Assembly (NCBI RefSeq): GCF_026651855.1
Contig: NZ_CP093280.1
Location: 4,690,001-4,754,000, forward strand
Length of the DNA: 64,000 nucleotides
DNA from: Pseudomonas silvicola
Lineage (GTDB): Bacteria; Pseudomonadota; Gammaproteobacteria; Pseudomonadales; Pseudomonadaceae
Direction of reading: 5' to 3'
Numbering within the stretch: the stretch's first letter is position 1; every line of letters starts with the position of its first letter. Shown here one piece after another: positions 38,900-48,205 of this stretch. The notes under the pieces are model-generated. The model was given only the letters and a program-made list of their open reading frames with translations. It had not been told where the DNA came from and searched no databases. The translations under genes and the position numbers were made by a program.

Positions 38900-41053
38900 T
38901 TACAGCTTGTAGCTCACCGACACCGTGAAGTTGCGCGGGTCGCCGTACAGCGCCTGGTTGTAGAAGCCGATCATGCTGTAGTACTTCTTGTCGAACAGGT
39001 TGTCGAGGTTGAAGCCTAGTTGCACCTGGTCGGTCAGGTCGTAGCGGGCCATCAACGACGTCAGGGCGTAGGCGCCTTGCTCTACCTTGACCGTCCCCAA
39101 TGCGCTGGTCGCATCCTCGTAGAAGCCGCTCTGCCAGCGCGTACCACCGCCCACCGTCAAACGGTCCAGCGCCCCGGGTAACCGGTAGGTGGTGAACAGT
39201 TTCGCCGTGGTGCGCGGCAGGGCGCTGCTCAGCCGGGACCCATCGCCCTGGCTGGCGGTGTAGTGCGAATACCCGAACATCAGGTTCCAGTCCTGGGCCA
39301 GTTCACCCTGCAGGTCGAAGTCGAAGCCCTGGGACTTGGTGCCATTGGCGGCATAGTAGGCTTGCGCGCCGGTGACCGGCACGTAGTTGCCGGTGTCGGT
39401 CTGGGCGACGTTGTCCAGGCGCACATCGAACACCGACAGCGAGGCATTGACCCGCCCATCCAGGTAGCTGGCTTTCAGGCCCACCTCGCGGTTCTTGCCG
39501 GTGGTCGGCTGCAGGATCTTGCCACTGCTGTCGCTGTAGCTTTGCGGGTTGAAGATCTCGGTGTAGCTGGCGTAGGCCGAATAGGTGTCGTTCAGGGCGT
39601 AGATCACCCCGGCGTAGGGTGTGAAGCGCCCGCGGGTCTTGTAGTCGAACAGGGTGCCGGCGGTGTCCTGGCTGATCTCGTATTCACTCACCCGGCCCCC
39701 GATGATCACTTTCAACGGGTCAGTCACCGACAGCCGCAACGCCGCATAGGCCCCGCGCTGCTTGATCAGGGCGTCGGTGGCGCTCCAGGTGGCGGCGCCG
39801 AAGTCGGGCATGGGGAATTCGCCGTTGGCCTCCAGGACACCGCCGGGGTACACGAAGCCGGTGCCCAGGGCATGCTCCTTGCGCCGCGAGTCCATGTAGC
39901 CCACGACGGCCTCGTGCTCGCGACCCAGCAGGGTGAAGGGGCCGCTCGCCATCAGGTCGACGCTGTTCTGGCGGTTGGTGTCCTTCTCGGCAAGGGCCAG
40001 TGGGTAGAGCCCCGAGCCCAGGTAACCCAAGGTGGAGAGCAGGCGTTCGTCACTGGTGGTCTGGCTGTGGTCCAACGCCAGGCGTACGTTCCAGCCGTTG
40101 TCGAAGCGGTGTTCCAGGTTGGCGAAAGCCGTCTGCTGGCGCGTGTCCCAGCGGCTCCATTTCGCCGCCAGCGAGGCCGAGCGCGAGTAGTGCGCGCGCG
40201 AGCCGTCGCTGTTGAACAGCGGCATGCCGCCCCACGTCACGCCCGTGGGGGTGTTGTTCTGGTCTTCGTAGCCCACGCTCAGCGTGGTGTCGTCGGTGAG
40301 GTCGGCGTCCACCACGCCGTAGTACGCCTGTTTTTTCGCCTGGTAGCGGTCCAGGTAGGAGTGGCCGATCTCTTCCACCGCCACGAAACGCCCACGCACC
40401 CGGCCGTCGGCGCTCAGCGGGGTGGACAGGTCCACGGTGCCGCGGTAATTGTCCCACGAACCGCCGCTGACGCTGGCCTTGAGGGAGAAGTCGGGTGTGG
40501 GGTGCTTGCGCACCAGGTTGATGGACGCCGATGGATTGCCGGCCCCAGTCAGCAGCCCGGTGGCGCCGCGCACCACTTCCACGCGGTCATACAGCGCGGT
40601 GTCCAGGAAGCTGGTGCCGGGGGTGAAGGCGGTGGGAATGCCGTCGAACTGGAAACTGTCGATCTGAAACCCGCGGGAATAGAAATACGCTCGTCCGGTG
40701 TCGTAGGTCTGGGTCGACAGGCCGGTGGTGCGGGCCACCACCTGGTCAACCGAGTCCAGTTGCTGGTCATCCATCGCCTGGCGGGTGACCACGGTCACGC
40801 TTTGTGGCGTTTCCTTGAGCGACAGCGGCAGGCGGGTAGCGGCGGCCGTCTGGCCGGTGGTGTAGGCGCGGGTGTCTTCGGTGGTGGCCGAATCAGCGAT
40901 GCTCTGGGCGTCGACGGTGGTGCTGGGCAGGTCGACGGTGGTCGCGGTCGAGCTGGCGGTGGCGGCCCTGGCGGGCAGGGGCACCGCCAGGGTGACGAGC
41001 AGGGCAACGGACAGCGAGGTAAGCCTGTGGGGGCAGGGCGCGGACATGCGCAT
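38900..41053 (-). CDS. TonB-dependent siderophore receptor
   Basis: 717 residues, outer membrane. Signal peptide to about 30 (ends PARAA). Plug domain from about 75, with LKETPQSVTVVTRQAMDDQQ and VEVVRGATGLLTGAGNPSASINLVRKHP, then a 22-strand barrel ending NFTVSVSYKL. It has no N-terminal signalling extension, so it does not control its own sigma factor. It resembles FhuE/FoxA-type hydroxamate receptors in the plug, but the ligand is not assignable. AAGGAA lies 7 bp before the ATG. No clear Fur box is seen upstream. Divergent from 41296. Confidence 0.92.
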   Translation of the reverse strand: MRMSAPCPHRLTSLSVALLVTLAVPLPARAATASSTATTVDLPSTTVDAQSIADSATTEDTRAYTTGQTAAATRLPLSLKETPQSVTVVTRQAMDDQQLDSVDQVVARTTGLSTQTYDTGRAYFYSRGFQIDSFQFDGIPTAFTPGTSFLDTALYDRVEVVRGATGLLTGAGNPSASINLVRKHPTPDFSLKASVSGGSWDNYRGTVDLSTPLSADGRVRGRFVAVEEIGHSYLDRYQAKKQAYYGVVDADLTDDTTLSVGYEDQNNTPTGVTWGGMPLFNSDGSRAHYSRSASLAAKWSRWDTRQQTAFANLEHRFDNGWNVRLALDHSQTTSDERLLSTLGYLGSGLYPLALAEKDTNRQNSVDLMASGPFTLLGREHEAVVGYMDSRRKEHALGTGFVYPGGVLEANGEFPMPDFGAATWSATDALIKQRGAYAALRLSVTDPLKVIIGGRVSEYEISQDTAGTLFDYKTRGRFTPYAGVIYALNDTYSAYASYTEIFNPQSYSDSSGKILQPTTGKNREVGLKASYLDGRVNASLSVFDVRLDNVAQTDTGNYVPVTGAQAYYAANGTKSQGFDFDLQGELAQDWNLMFGYSHYTASQGDGSRLSSALPRTTAKLFTTYRLPGALDRLTVGGGTRWQSGFYEDATSALGTVKVEQGAYALTSLMARYDLTDQVQLGFNLDNLFDKKYYSMIGFYNQALYGDPRNFTVSVSYKL

Positions 41054-41209
41054 CTTCGGTTCCTTGAGCAGCGAGTGGGAGAATGCAGGAGAACGCCGGG
41101 GCGCCCGGTGAGGGGCGCGCCCTCAGCAGAGCCATCGTTTCGAAGTGATGGCCTGATGATGTTGCGACGCATTCTCAGTGCTGTCGCCGCTCGGGTAAAT
41201 GCCGCCTCG

Positions 41210-41226
41210 CGCACTTATGAAGTGCG
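41210..41226. promoter_or_regulatory. Perfect palindrome in the divergent TonB-receptor promoter
   Basis: CGCACTTATGAAGTGCG: 7-bp arms CGCACTT/AAGTGCG around ATG, followed by another GCACTT at 41234. It lies in the 242-bp region between the receptor gene and the small gene at 41296 and could bind a regulator of both. Confidence 0.45.
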
Positions 41227-41295
41227 TCTTCTGCACTTCCGCTGCGCCGTGTTGCGCAGCTAACCTGCCGTTGACACACGCCAAGGAGTACCCAC

Positions 41296-41697
41296 ATGTC
41301 ACTCGACACTACCCGCTTCGCCGTACATGACGTCAGCCGCTTTCCGCTGGTTTATTTTCGCGAGCAGGCTGCCACGCCGGGTTACGCCAGCCAATGGGAG
41401 ACGGAAACCGCCGCACTGGTGGAGCATGGCCGGCCCTTCGTGCTGATCTACGACCAGTTGCGCCAGGAAGAAACGGCCGAAGACCGCCGTCAGCGCGGCG
41501 TCTGGCTCAAGCACAACAAGGTCCCGCTGGCCACGGTGTGCAAGGCGATGATCAGCATCGAGCCAGACGAGCAGCAGCGCGCCGAGGCTCAGGCGCGCGG
41601 GGAAATGGCGGTCAAGGCCTTCGGCATCGCGCACCTGGCCGTGGCTTCGGAACAGGAAGCCGTGCGCCAGGCCCTGCCCCTGGTATGCCTGACCTGA
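41296..41697 (+). CDS. Hypothetical protein, 133 aa
   Basis: AAGGAG lies 9 bp before the ATG. The product is soluble and charged, with RFPLVYFREQAATPGYASQWETE near 15, RPFVLIYDQ near 47 and ETAEDRRQRGVWLKHNK near 60. No family recognised. It shares its promoter region with the divergent TonB receptor, so an iron-related role is possible but unproven. Confidence 0.75.
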   Translation: MSLDTTRFAVHDVSRFPLVYFREQAATPGYASQWETETAALVEHGRPFVLIYDQLRQEETAEDRRQRGVWLKHNKVPLATVCKAMISIEPDEQQRAEAQARGEMAVKAFGIAHLAVASEQEAVRQALPLVCLT

Positions 41698-41714
41698 ACC
41701 TTCGCTGGCTAGCT

Positions 41715-41740
41715 GCAGGCGCTGGTTTGCCAGCGCCTGC
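41715..41740. terminator. Bidirectional hairpin
   Basis: GCAGGCGCTGG and CCAGCGCCTGC form an exact 11-bp stem with a TTTG loop in the 48-bp gap between convergent genes. Confidence 0.65.
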
Positions 41741-41745
41741 GGGGG

Positions 41746-42747
41746 TCAGGCGCGGCCGCTGACGAAGTGGCCCGGGTCGTTGTAGCCCGGTGTCGAGGGG
41801 TGCCCCGGTGCCACCAGGCTGTCGATGAAGGCCTCGTCTTCAGCCGTGATATTCACCTGCAGCGCACCGCCGTAAGTGTCCCACTGCGCCTCGGTACGTG
41901 GCCCGACGATGGCCGAGCTGACGCGGGGGTTGTTGAGCACCCAGGCGATGGCGAATTCGACGATGCCCACGCCTTTGTCCTCCGTGTACGCCTGGATCTG
42001 CCGGGCGATGCGCAGGGATTCGTCGCGCCATTCGGTTTCCAGAATGCGCTTGTCCTGGCGCCCGGCGCGGCTGCTGGCGTCGGGGGCGGCGCCTGGGGTG
42101 TACTTGCCACTGAGCACGCCGCGGGCCAGGGGGCTGAACGGCACCACGCCCAGGCCGTGGTAGGCCGCGGCGGTCAGTTGCTCGGTCTCGACCTGGCGGT
42201 TGACGATGTTGTACAGCGGCTGGCTGGCCACCGGCTTGTCCACGCCCAGGCGCTGGGCCACGTTGACGATTTCGGCCAGGCGCCAGCCGCGGAAGTTGGA
42301 CACGCCCCAGTGGCGGATCTTGCCCTGGCGCAGCAGGTCGCCGATGGCGCTGACGGTCACCTCAAGCGGGGTATTGAGGTCGTCGCGGTGCAGGTAGTAC
42401 AGGTCGATGTAGTCAGTGCCCAGGCGGGTCAGGCTGGCTTCCACACCGTTGAAGATATGCTTGCGGCTCAGGCCACTGCGGTTGGGCACGCCGTCGGCGG
42501 GACCGAAGCCGACCTTGGTGGCGACAATCCACTCATGGCGGTGGCGGGCCACGGCTTCGCCGACGATTTCCTCGCTGCGCCCGCCGTTGTAGACGTCGGC
42601 AGTGTCGATGAAATTGATCCCCTGGTCCCAGGCCTTGTCGATGATGCGCAGGGCATCCTCGGTGGCCGTCTGCTCGCCGAACATCATGCTGCCCAGGGTC
42701 AGGGCGGAAACCTTCAGGCCACTGTGGCCCAGTGCGCGGTAAATCAT
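41746..42747 (-). CDS. Aldo/keto reductase
   Basis: 333 residues, TIM barrel. Catalytic Asp and Tyr in INFIDTADVYNGGRSEEIVG near 44, Lys in WIVATKVGFGP near 74 and His in LYYLHRDD near 119; the NADPH-binding end has SSAIVGPRTEAQW near 279. Reduces carbonyls with NADPH; substrate unknown. ATG 42747 is preferred because AAAGGG lies 8 bp before it; the frame's first ATG (42756) touches that site. Co-directional with the upstream MFS gene, 98 bp away. Confidence 0.88.
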   Translation of the reverse strand: MIYRALGHSGLKVSALTLGSMMFGEQTATEDALRIIDKAWDQGINFIDTADVYNGGRSEEIVGEAVARHRHEWIVATKVGFGPADGVPNRSGLSRKHIFNGVEASLTRLGTDYIDLYYLHRDDLNTPLEVTVSAIGDLLRQGKIRHWGVSNFRGWRLAEIVNVAQRLGVDKPVASQPLYNIVNRQVETEQLTAAAYHGLGVVPFSPLARGVLSGKYTPGAAPDASSRAGRQDKRILETEWRDESLRIARQIQAYTEDKGVGIVEFAIAWVLNNPRVSSAIVGPRTEAQWDTYGGALQVNITAEDEAFIDSLVAPGHPSTPGYNDPGHFVSGRA

Positions 42748-42844
42748 CGGTGACATCCCTTTGCGGTGGAAAACCTCAAAGGTACGCCGGGTGGCACCGG
42801 CGCCGCCAGTGATCTTTACGCCATCAGGGCCAGGGCAGGCCAGG

Positions 42845-44152
42845 TCAGGCGCGTTTGCCAGCGACCTTCCAGGCTACCGCGCTACCCACCACGATGAGCC
42901 CCGCCAGCGCATACAGCGCCGCGTCGGTGGAGCCGGTCTGGTCCTTGATGAAGCCAACGATGTAGGGGCTCAGGAAGCCGGCCATCTGCCCCACCGAGTT
43001 GATGATCGCCAGACCGCCCGCGGCAACGCCTGCGCTCAGGCGCGCGGTGGGCAGTGGCCAGAACATCGGCAGGCCGGTGAGGGCGCCCATGGTGGCGATG
43101 CTCAAGCCGACGATGGCGATGGCCGGGGTGGCGGCGAAGTTCACCGCGATCACCAGGCCTGCGGCACCCATCAGCATCGGCACCACCAGGTGCCAGCGGC
43201 GCTCGTTGCGCAGGTCCGCCGACCGGCCCACCAGCAGCATGAAGATGCCCGCCAGCAAGTACGGAATGGCGCTCAGCCAGCCAATCACCAGGGCATCGCT
43301 GAACCCCAGGTTCTTGATGATCGACGGCAACCAGAAATTGATGGCGTACACGCCGCTCTGGATGCAGAAGTAGATCAGCCCCAGCACCCAGATCAGCGGC
43401 GTGGCGAACACCGCGCCCAGGGTTTCACGCGGTTGCACCGGCTTGCTGCGTGCGTCGTCGGCCAGGTCTGCTTCCACCACCTGGCGCTGTTCGGCGCTCA
43501 GCCAGGTGGCCTTGGCGAAACTGTCGCTGAGCAGGAAATAGGCCAGGGCCCCCAGCACCATGGTCGGGATGCCCTGGATCAGGAACATCCACTGCCAGGC
43601 GGCCAGGCCGTGCTGGCCTACGGCGAAGTGGTTCAGGATCCAGCCGGAAAACGGGCTGCCCAGCAGGCCCGACACCGGAATGGCAGACATGAACAGCGCC
43701 ATGATGCGGCCACGTCTGGCATCGGGGAACCACTGCGAAAGGTACAGCACGATGCCTGGGAAGAAGCCCGCTTCGGCGGCGCCGGTGAGCAGGCGCAGCG
43801 CGTAGAATTCCATGGGCGTGGTGACGAACAGCAGGCAGGTGGACAGGCCCCCCCAGGCCAGCATCATCACCGCGATCCAGCGCCGCGGGCCGAAACGGGT
43901 CAGCGCCAGGTTGCTGGGCAGGCCGCACAGCACGTAGCCAATGAAGAAGATCCCAGCCCCCAGGCCGTAGATGGTTTCGCTGAACTTCAGGGCGTCGAGC
44001 ATCTGCAACTTGGCGAAACCGACGTTCACGCGGTCCAGGTAGTTGAACAGGTAGCAGACGAAGATGAAGGGGATCAGGCGCAAGGTGATGCGCCGGTACA
44101 CAGCGTCCCTGACGCTGGAAGTGCCATGGTCAAGGGCGGTTGGGGTAGACAT
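42845..44152 (-). CDS. MFS transporter, anion:cation symporter (sugar-acid) group
   Basis: 435 residues, 12 spans. FVCYLFNYLDRVNVGFAKLQM near 28 is the hallmark of the ACS group (GudP, tartrate, phthalate and hexuronate carriers). WFPDARRGRIMALFMSAIPVSGLLGSPFSGW near 128 supports this. It is divergent from the sugar-diacid regulator cdaR, so import of glucarate, galactarate or glycerate is likely. ATG 44152 is the internal start; the open frame begins 52 codons earlier inside the divergent promoter region. Confidence 0.87.
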   Translation of the reverse strand: MSTPTALDHGTSSVRDAVYRRITLRLIPFIFVCYLFNYLDRVNVGFAKLQMLDALKFSETIYGLGAGIFFIGYVLCGLPSNLALTRFGPRRWIAVMMLAWGGLSTCLLFVTTPMEFYALRLLTGAAEAGFFPGIVLYLSQWFPDARRGRIMALFMSAIPVSGLLGSPFSGWILNHFAVGQHGLAAWQWMFLIQGIPTMVLGALAYFLLSDSFAKATWLSAEQRQVVEADLADDARSKPVQPRETLGAVFATPLIWVLGLIYFCIQSGVYAINFWLPSIIKNLGFSDALVIGWLSAIPYLLAGIFMLLVGRSADLRNERRWHLVVPMLMGAAGLVIAVNFAATPAIAIVGLSIATMGALTGLPMFWPLPTARLSAGVAAGGLAIINSVGQMAGFLSPYIVGFIKDQTGSTDAALYALAGLIVVGSAVAWKVAGKRA

Positions 44153-44306
44153 GCAATTTCTCTCTGTTTTTATGTTATTCGCGGCTATCGTGAGCCACCC
44201 TTGAGTGTCTGTGACGAAGCAGGCACTGTCTTTGTGTGTTTGCACAGGCATCGGGCGCCCCGACTGTGCAATTCTACAGGCGCGTTTATCAGGATTTCTC
44301 CAGACC

Positions 44307-45410
44307 ATGTTTGAACTTGATCACGACCTTGCGCAAGACATTGTCGACCGCGCGATGGCCATTCTGCCCTGCAACGTCAACGTCATGGACAGCCAGGGGC
44401 TGATTCTGGGCAGCGGCGAGCCGGAACGCATCAACACTCGCCACGAAGGCGCCCAACTGGTATTGGCCAACGGCCGGGTGGTGGAGCTCGACGCCCAGGC
44501 CGCGCAGTGCCTGAAGGGCGTGCAGCCGGGGGTAAACCTGCCGCTGCTGCTGGACGGCCGCCTTATCGGCGTGCTGGGCCTGACCGGCGACCCGGCGCAG
44601 TTGCGCACGTTTGGCGAACTGGTGCGCATGACCGCCGAGATGCTGGTAGGCCAACGCCGCCTGCAAGTGGAACAGCACTGGCGGCGCCAGCGTTGTGACG
44701 ACCTGCTGGCGTTGCTGCTGGAAGGCGACGATTCGCCCCGGCTGCTCGACGAGGCCCGGCAGATGGGCCTCAAACCGCAGTTGCCGCGCACCCCCTGGCT
44801 GTTCGAACTGCAGCCAGGGCAGGGCTGCGAGGCCATGGCCGCCTGGCTGGCGGGCCGCTATCCGGACAGTTGGTGCCTGAGCCCGGCCGCTGGGTCGCTG
44901 CTGTGGTGCCGGCCCGCCAGCGTGGTAGTGGATGAGCAACGCCTGCTGGACAAACTTGGCGCCCAGGGCTGGGCAGTGGACCGCGTGGCGCTGGGGCAGC
45001 CCGCCGACGACCTGGCCACCGTGCGCCGCGGCTATCGCGGCGTGCGCGACCTGCTGGCCTACGGCCGCGACATTCTGCCCGGCCAGCGCTGCCTGTACCT
45101 GTCGCGCCTGCGCCTGCCCGCCATGCTCTGGCGCCACCGGGGTGATGACAGCCTTGAAGAATGGCTGGGGCCGCTGCACAGGGTCATGGCCAAGGACAGT
45201 GGCGGCCAGTTGCTGACCACCTTGCGCGCCTGGTGCGAACACGACGGTCAGAGCCAGGCCTGTGCCGATGCCCTGGGTATCCACCGCAACAGCCTGCGCT
45301 ACCGCATGGAGCGCATCGCCGAACTGAGCGGCATTGACCCCAACCGCCTGGAGGGCATGCTGACCCTGTACCTGGGGGTGCAGTTGCTGCCAGCCGATTT
45401 GTCGAAATGA
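44307..45410 (+). CDS. cdaR: CdaR-type sugar diacid regulator
   Basis: 367 residues. The N-terminal 130 residues are the sugar-diacid recognition domain (LAQDIVDRAMAILPCNVNVMDSQGLILGSG near 7, LPLLLDGRLIGVLGLTGDP near 77). The C-terminus is the PucR-type HTH: LTTLRAWCEHDGQSQACADALGIHRNSLRYRMERI near 305. CdaR activates galactarate, glucarate and glycerate genes. The start at 44307 begins with MFELDHDLAQ, typical of the family. It faces away from the carrier gene and is followed by garK. Confidence 0.93.
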   Translation: MFELDHDLAQDIVDRAMAILPCNVNVMDSQGLILGSGEPERINTRHEGAQLVLANGRVVELDAQAAQCLKGVQPGVNLPLLLDGRLIGVLGLTGDPAQLRTFGELVRMTAEMLVGQRRLQVEQHWRRQRCDDLLALLLEGDDSPRLLDEARQMGLKPQLPRTPWLFELQPGQGCEAMAAWLAGRYPDSWCLSPAAGSLLWCRPASVVVDEQRLLDKLGAQGWAVDRVALGQPADDLATVRRGYRGVRDLLAYGRDILPGQRCLYLSRLRLPAMLWRHRGDDSLEEWLGPLHRVMAKDSGGQLLTTLRAWCEHDGQSQACADALGIHRNSLRYRMERIAELSGIDPNRLEGMLTLYLGVQLLPADLSK

Positions 45411-45502
45411 ACAACAAAGCGCCGTTGCCCTTGTGCAGGGGCCTGGCGCAGAGCGGCCGGGCAACTGGCAGCATGGCCGTACAAGAAACTGGAGTAACCG
45501 TC

Positions 45503-46639
45503 ATGAAAATCGTCATCGCCCCCGACTCGTTCAAGGATAGCCTCAGCGCCGCCGGCGTCGCCGCCGCCATTGCCGAAGGCCTGGCCCAGGCACTGCCCCA
45601 GGCCCAGTTGCTGCAATGCCCCATGGCCGATGGAGGCGAGGGCACCATGGAGGCGATTCTGGCGGCCTGTGACGGCGAACTGCGCACGGAAACCGTCCAG
45701 GGGCCGCTGGGTTCGGCGGTCCAGGCACGGTGGGGCTGGCTGGCCGACAGCGCCACGGCCATCATCGAAATGGCGGAAGCCAGTGGCTTGCAGTTGGTGC
45801 CGTTGGCCCAACGGGACGCCTGCGCCAGCAGCACCTTCGGCACCGGCGAACTGATTCGCGCTGCCCTCGACGCTGGCGCGCGGCGGGTCATCCTGGCCAT
45901 TGGCGGCAGCGCCACCAACGACGCCGGCACCGGCATGCTCCGCGCCTTGGGCCTGGACCTGCGTGACGCAGTCGGCGCGGTCCTGGCCAAGGGTGGCCTG
46001 GCCCTGGCACAGCTGCATCGGGTGGACCCCGAAGGCCTGGACCCCCGCCTGGCCGAGGTCACTTTCGAAGTGGCCGCCGACGTCGACAACCCGCTATGCG
46101 GCCCTCACGGCGCGTCCCATGTATTCGGCCCCCAGAAGGGCGCCAACCCCGAGCAGGTGTTGCACCTGGACGCTGCCCTGGGGCGCTTCGCCGACCACGC
46201 TGCCGGCGTGCTGGGCCGCGACCTGCGCGATGAGCCGGGCGCCGGTGCGGCAGGTGGGATGGGCTTCGCCGCCAAGGCTTTCTTGAATGCCACCTTCCGC
46301 CCCGGGGTGGAAGTGGTGGCCGAACTGGTGGGCTTGGCCAAGGCGGTGGAGGGCGCCGACCTGGTGATCACCGGCGAAGGGCGTTTCGATGCGCAGACTC
46401 TGCGTGGCAAGACGCCGTTCGGTGTGGCCCGCGTGGCCCAGGCCGCGCACGTGCCGGTAGTGGTGATCGCCGGTACCCTGGGCGACGGCTATGAGCAGAT
46501 GTACGACCACGGTGTCGACGCCGCCTTCGCCCTGGCCAGCGGCCCGATGACCCTGGAGCACGCTTGCCGGAACGCCGCGCCGCTACTGCGCGATCGGGCG
46601 CGTGACATCGCGCGGGTGTGGGGGCTGGGCCGGGGGTGA
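45503..46639 (+). CDS. garK: Glycerate 2-kinase
   Basis: 378 residues of the GarK/GlxK family. MKIVIAPDSFKDSLSA at the start, CPMADGGEGTMEAIL near 39, IGGSATNDAGTGMLRALG near 133 and VITGEGRFDAQTLRGKTPFGVA near 288. It phosphorylates D-glycerate to 2-phosphoglycerate. GGAG lies 8 bp before ATG 45503. The frame opens upstream but lacks a site. Its last 57 bp overlap the convergent gene. Confidence 0.94.
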   Translation: MKIVIAPDSFKDSLSAAGVAAAIAEGLAQALPQAQLLQCPMADGGEGTMEAILAACDGELRTETVQGPLGSAVQARWGWLADSATAIIEMAEASGLQLVPLAQRDACASSTFGTGELIRAALDAGARRVILAIGGSATNDAGTGMLRALGLDLRDAVGAVLAKGGLALAQLHRVDPEGLDPRLAEVTFEVAADVDNPLCGPHGASHVFGPQKGANPEQVLHLDAALGRFADHAAGVLGRDLRDEPGAGAAGGMGFAAKAFLNATFRPGVEVVAELVGLAKAVEGADLVITGEGRFDAQTLRGKTPFGVARVAQAAHVPVVVIAGTLGDGYEQMYDHGVDAAFALASGPMTLEHACRNAAPLLRDRARDIARVWGLGRG

Positions 46640-47902
46640 CCCCAGGTAGCGGTGAGCGGTGAAATAAACGCCGCTGCCTTGCTGATTCTGCACAACGACG
46701 ATGCATTTCAGGTCATTCTGGACGGCAAAGCCACGCCCCAGGTACGTGTCTGGAATCAGCCAATAGCCGTCCTCGCCAAAGGTGTCGTCGGGTTGTCCGT
46801 TTGGCAGCAAGCGTGACATCAGGATTTGCGCGTTGAGGTTGCCCCCCGAAAACCGCCAGACATTGGACAGGCACCAGAGGTAGTTGTCGGTCGGTGTCGA
46901 GGCTATGGCACCGAATCCGGCCCCGAAGTCGCCTTCGTAATGACGGTAGGTGGTGGTGAATCCCGCCTCGTCGACGCCGTTGGCGTCATAGCCCCTCACA
47001 AACTCGTCCCAGCGCTGTTTGCCACTGAGCAAGCGCCGGCCGATGACCCTGATCGTGTCGCCTGCCGTCACGAACAACCCCGTCAGCTCGGATTGTGTAC
47101 CGTCCTCGATCAACAGGAAACCTCGGTCGCCGAAGGTGCTGTCGATGGCGCCGTCTGCCGTGAGCAGGGCCAACGCTCCCTGTTGGTTCACTTGTCCGGC
47201 GACGAGGATTGTGCCGTCCGAGCGTTTGTCAAAGGCGTTGATGCGCATGAAAACGTCAGGTGCGTAGGCGACCCGCGTATAGCCAGTCTGCTGGAATGCC
47301 AGATCCAGCTCACCTAGTGCGGTGACTTGAATCATGTAGTCGCGCTCGGTCGAACTCTGCATGTCCCGATGTCGGAACGCAAGCAGAATGGCGTGATGCG
47401 CGGTGGTGGTCGGCGGGGGCGGGGGCTGTGTGGCCGGGACGGCAGCCGGGTTGAAATTCGGCAGTTGTGTGATCAGCAGTTGCCCCCCGTTAAACCAGTC
47501 ATCAGGCGTTCCATCCGGCAAGTAACCGATCAATAACGGAATCATTTCAAAGGTTTCGCTATTCTCGAACAGCAGGCCGACGACGATAGTGCCGCTCTCG
47601 AGCTGTCGCAGTGATTCGATCGCCACTACCTCTTCTGCAATGACGTAGCCATTGTCGTTGCCAAAGGACCGGTCCAACGTGCCGTCGGTGGTGAGTTTCA
47701 TCAGCAGGGGTGTTATGAGTGCTGAGTTGCCATTGGGCCCTGGCAGAGCGGCACCTACCAGTACGCCTCCGTCTTGAAGTACCAGGCAGGGGCCTGCGGC
47801 AAGAAGTTGCATGCCGGCTGGCAGCAGGCGCTGCAAATCGACGATACCTCCTGCGAAAGAGGGGTCCAGGTCTGCGTTGCGGGGTGCATCGGAAAGGTTC
47901 AT
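46583..47902 (-). CDS. Delta-60-repeat (DUF5122-type) beta-propeller-like protein
   Basis: 439 residues from ATG 47902 (GAGG 8 bp upstream). It contains repeated units with the D..F...G pattern of delta-60 repeats: LDPSFAGG, LDRSFGNDNG, DSTFGDRGF, DDTFGEDGY, each after a strand rich in VLVGG-type residues. A proline run (TQPPPPPTTT) near 170 splits it. No signal peptide. Proteins of this kind are poorly understood in Pseudomonas. GC is lower than in neighbours. Its end runs 57 bp into garK on the opposite strand. Confidence 0.8.
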   Translation of the reverse strand: MNLSDAPRNADLDPSFAGGIVDLQRLLPAGMQLLAAGPCLVLQDGGVLVGAALPGPNGNSALITPLLMKLTTDGTLDRSFGNDNGYVIAEEVVAIESLRQLESGTIVVGLLFENSETFEMIPLLIGYLPDGTPDDWFNGGQLLITQLPNFNPAAVPATQPPPPPTTTAHHAILLAFRHRDMQSSTERDYMIQVTALGELDLAFQQTGYTRVAYAPDVFMRINAFDKRSDGTILVAGQVNQQGALALLTADGAIDSTFGDRGFLLIEDGTQSELTGLFVTAGDTIRVIGRRLLSGKQRWDEFVRGYDANGVDEAGFTTTYRHYEGDFGAGFGAIASTPTDNYLWCLSNVWRFSGGNLNAQILMSRLLPNGQPDDTFGEDGYWLIPDTYLGRGFAVQNDLKCIVVVQNQQGSGVYFTAHRYLGSPPAQPPHPRDVTRPIAQ

Positions 47903-48205
47903 GGGGCGTGCCTCGTGAAGGTTCAGAGGCACCAGTATTTTCCCCGCGGGGAGTTCGCGAACCTGTCAATTCTGACAGTACAGGTGGCGGGCTCCCTTTG
48001 TATTAGACCTTGGTGCGATGCAATGTCGCACCGGTGTATGACATCGTATCTGTGCTGTTACGCCTTCAATCGACCTTTTGCGTCGCGTGTCTGTCAGACC
48101 TTGCGCTGACTTCATACCTATAAAAAACCAGGCCGTCGCAACGCTGAACCCGGTATAGACCGGACGGTCGTCGCGCGCCTTTCATCATTCTGGAGAAAAC
48201 GCACT
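47903..48205. other. Intergenic region before gcd
   Basis: 303 bp of lower GC between divergent genes. GGTGCGATGCAATGTCGCACC at about 48012-48032 is a 7-bp-arm inverted repeat and the only structure noted. GGAG at 48192-48195 serves gcd. No gene seen. Confidence 0.45.

Noticed and set aside
41150..41182. Possible Fur box upstream of the TonB receptor at 38900 (GATGATG...CATTCTC)
   Set aside because: Too few matches to the 19-bp consensus, especially against the strong box at 60545.
39263..41263. A 666-codon frame opposite the TonB receptor gene
   Set aside because: Shadow of a high-GC gene: the receptor on the other strand has complete domains; this frame has none.
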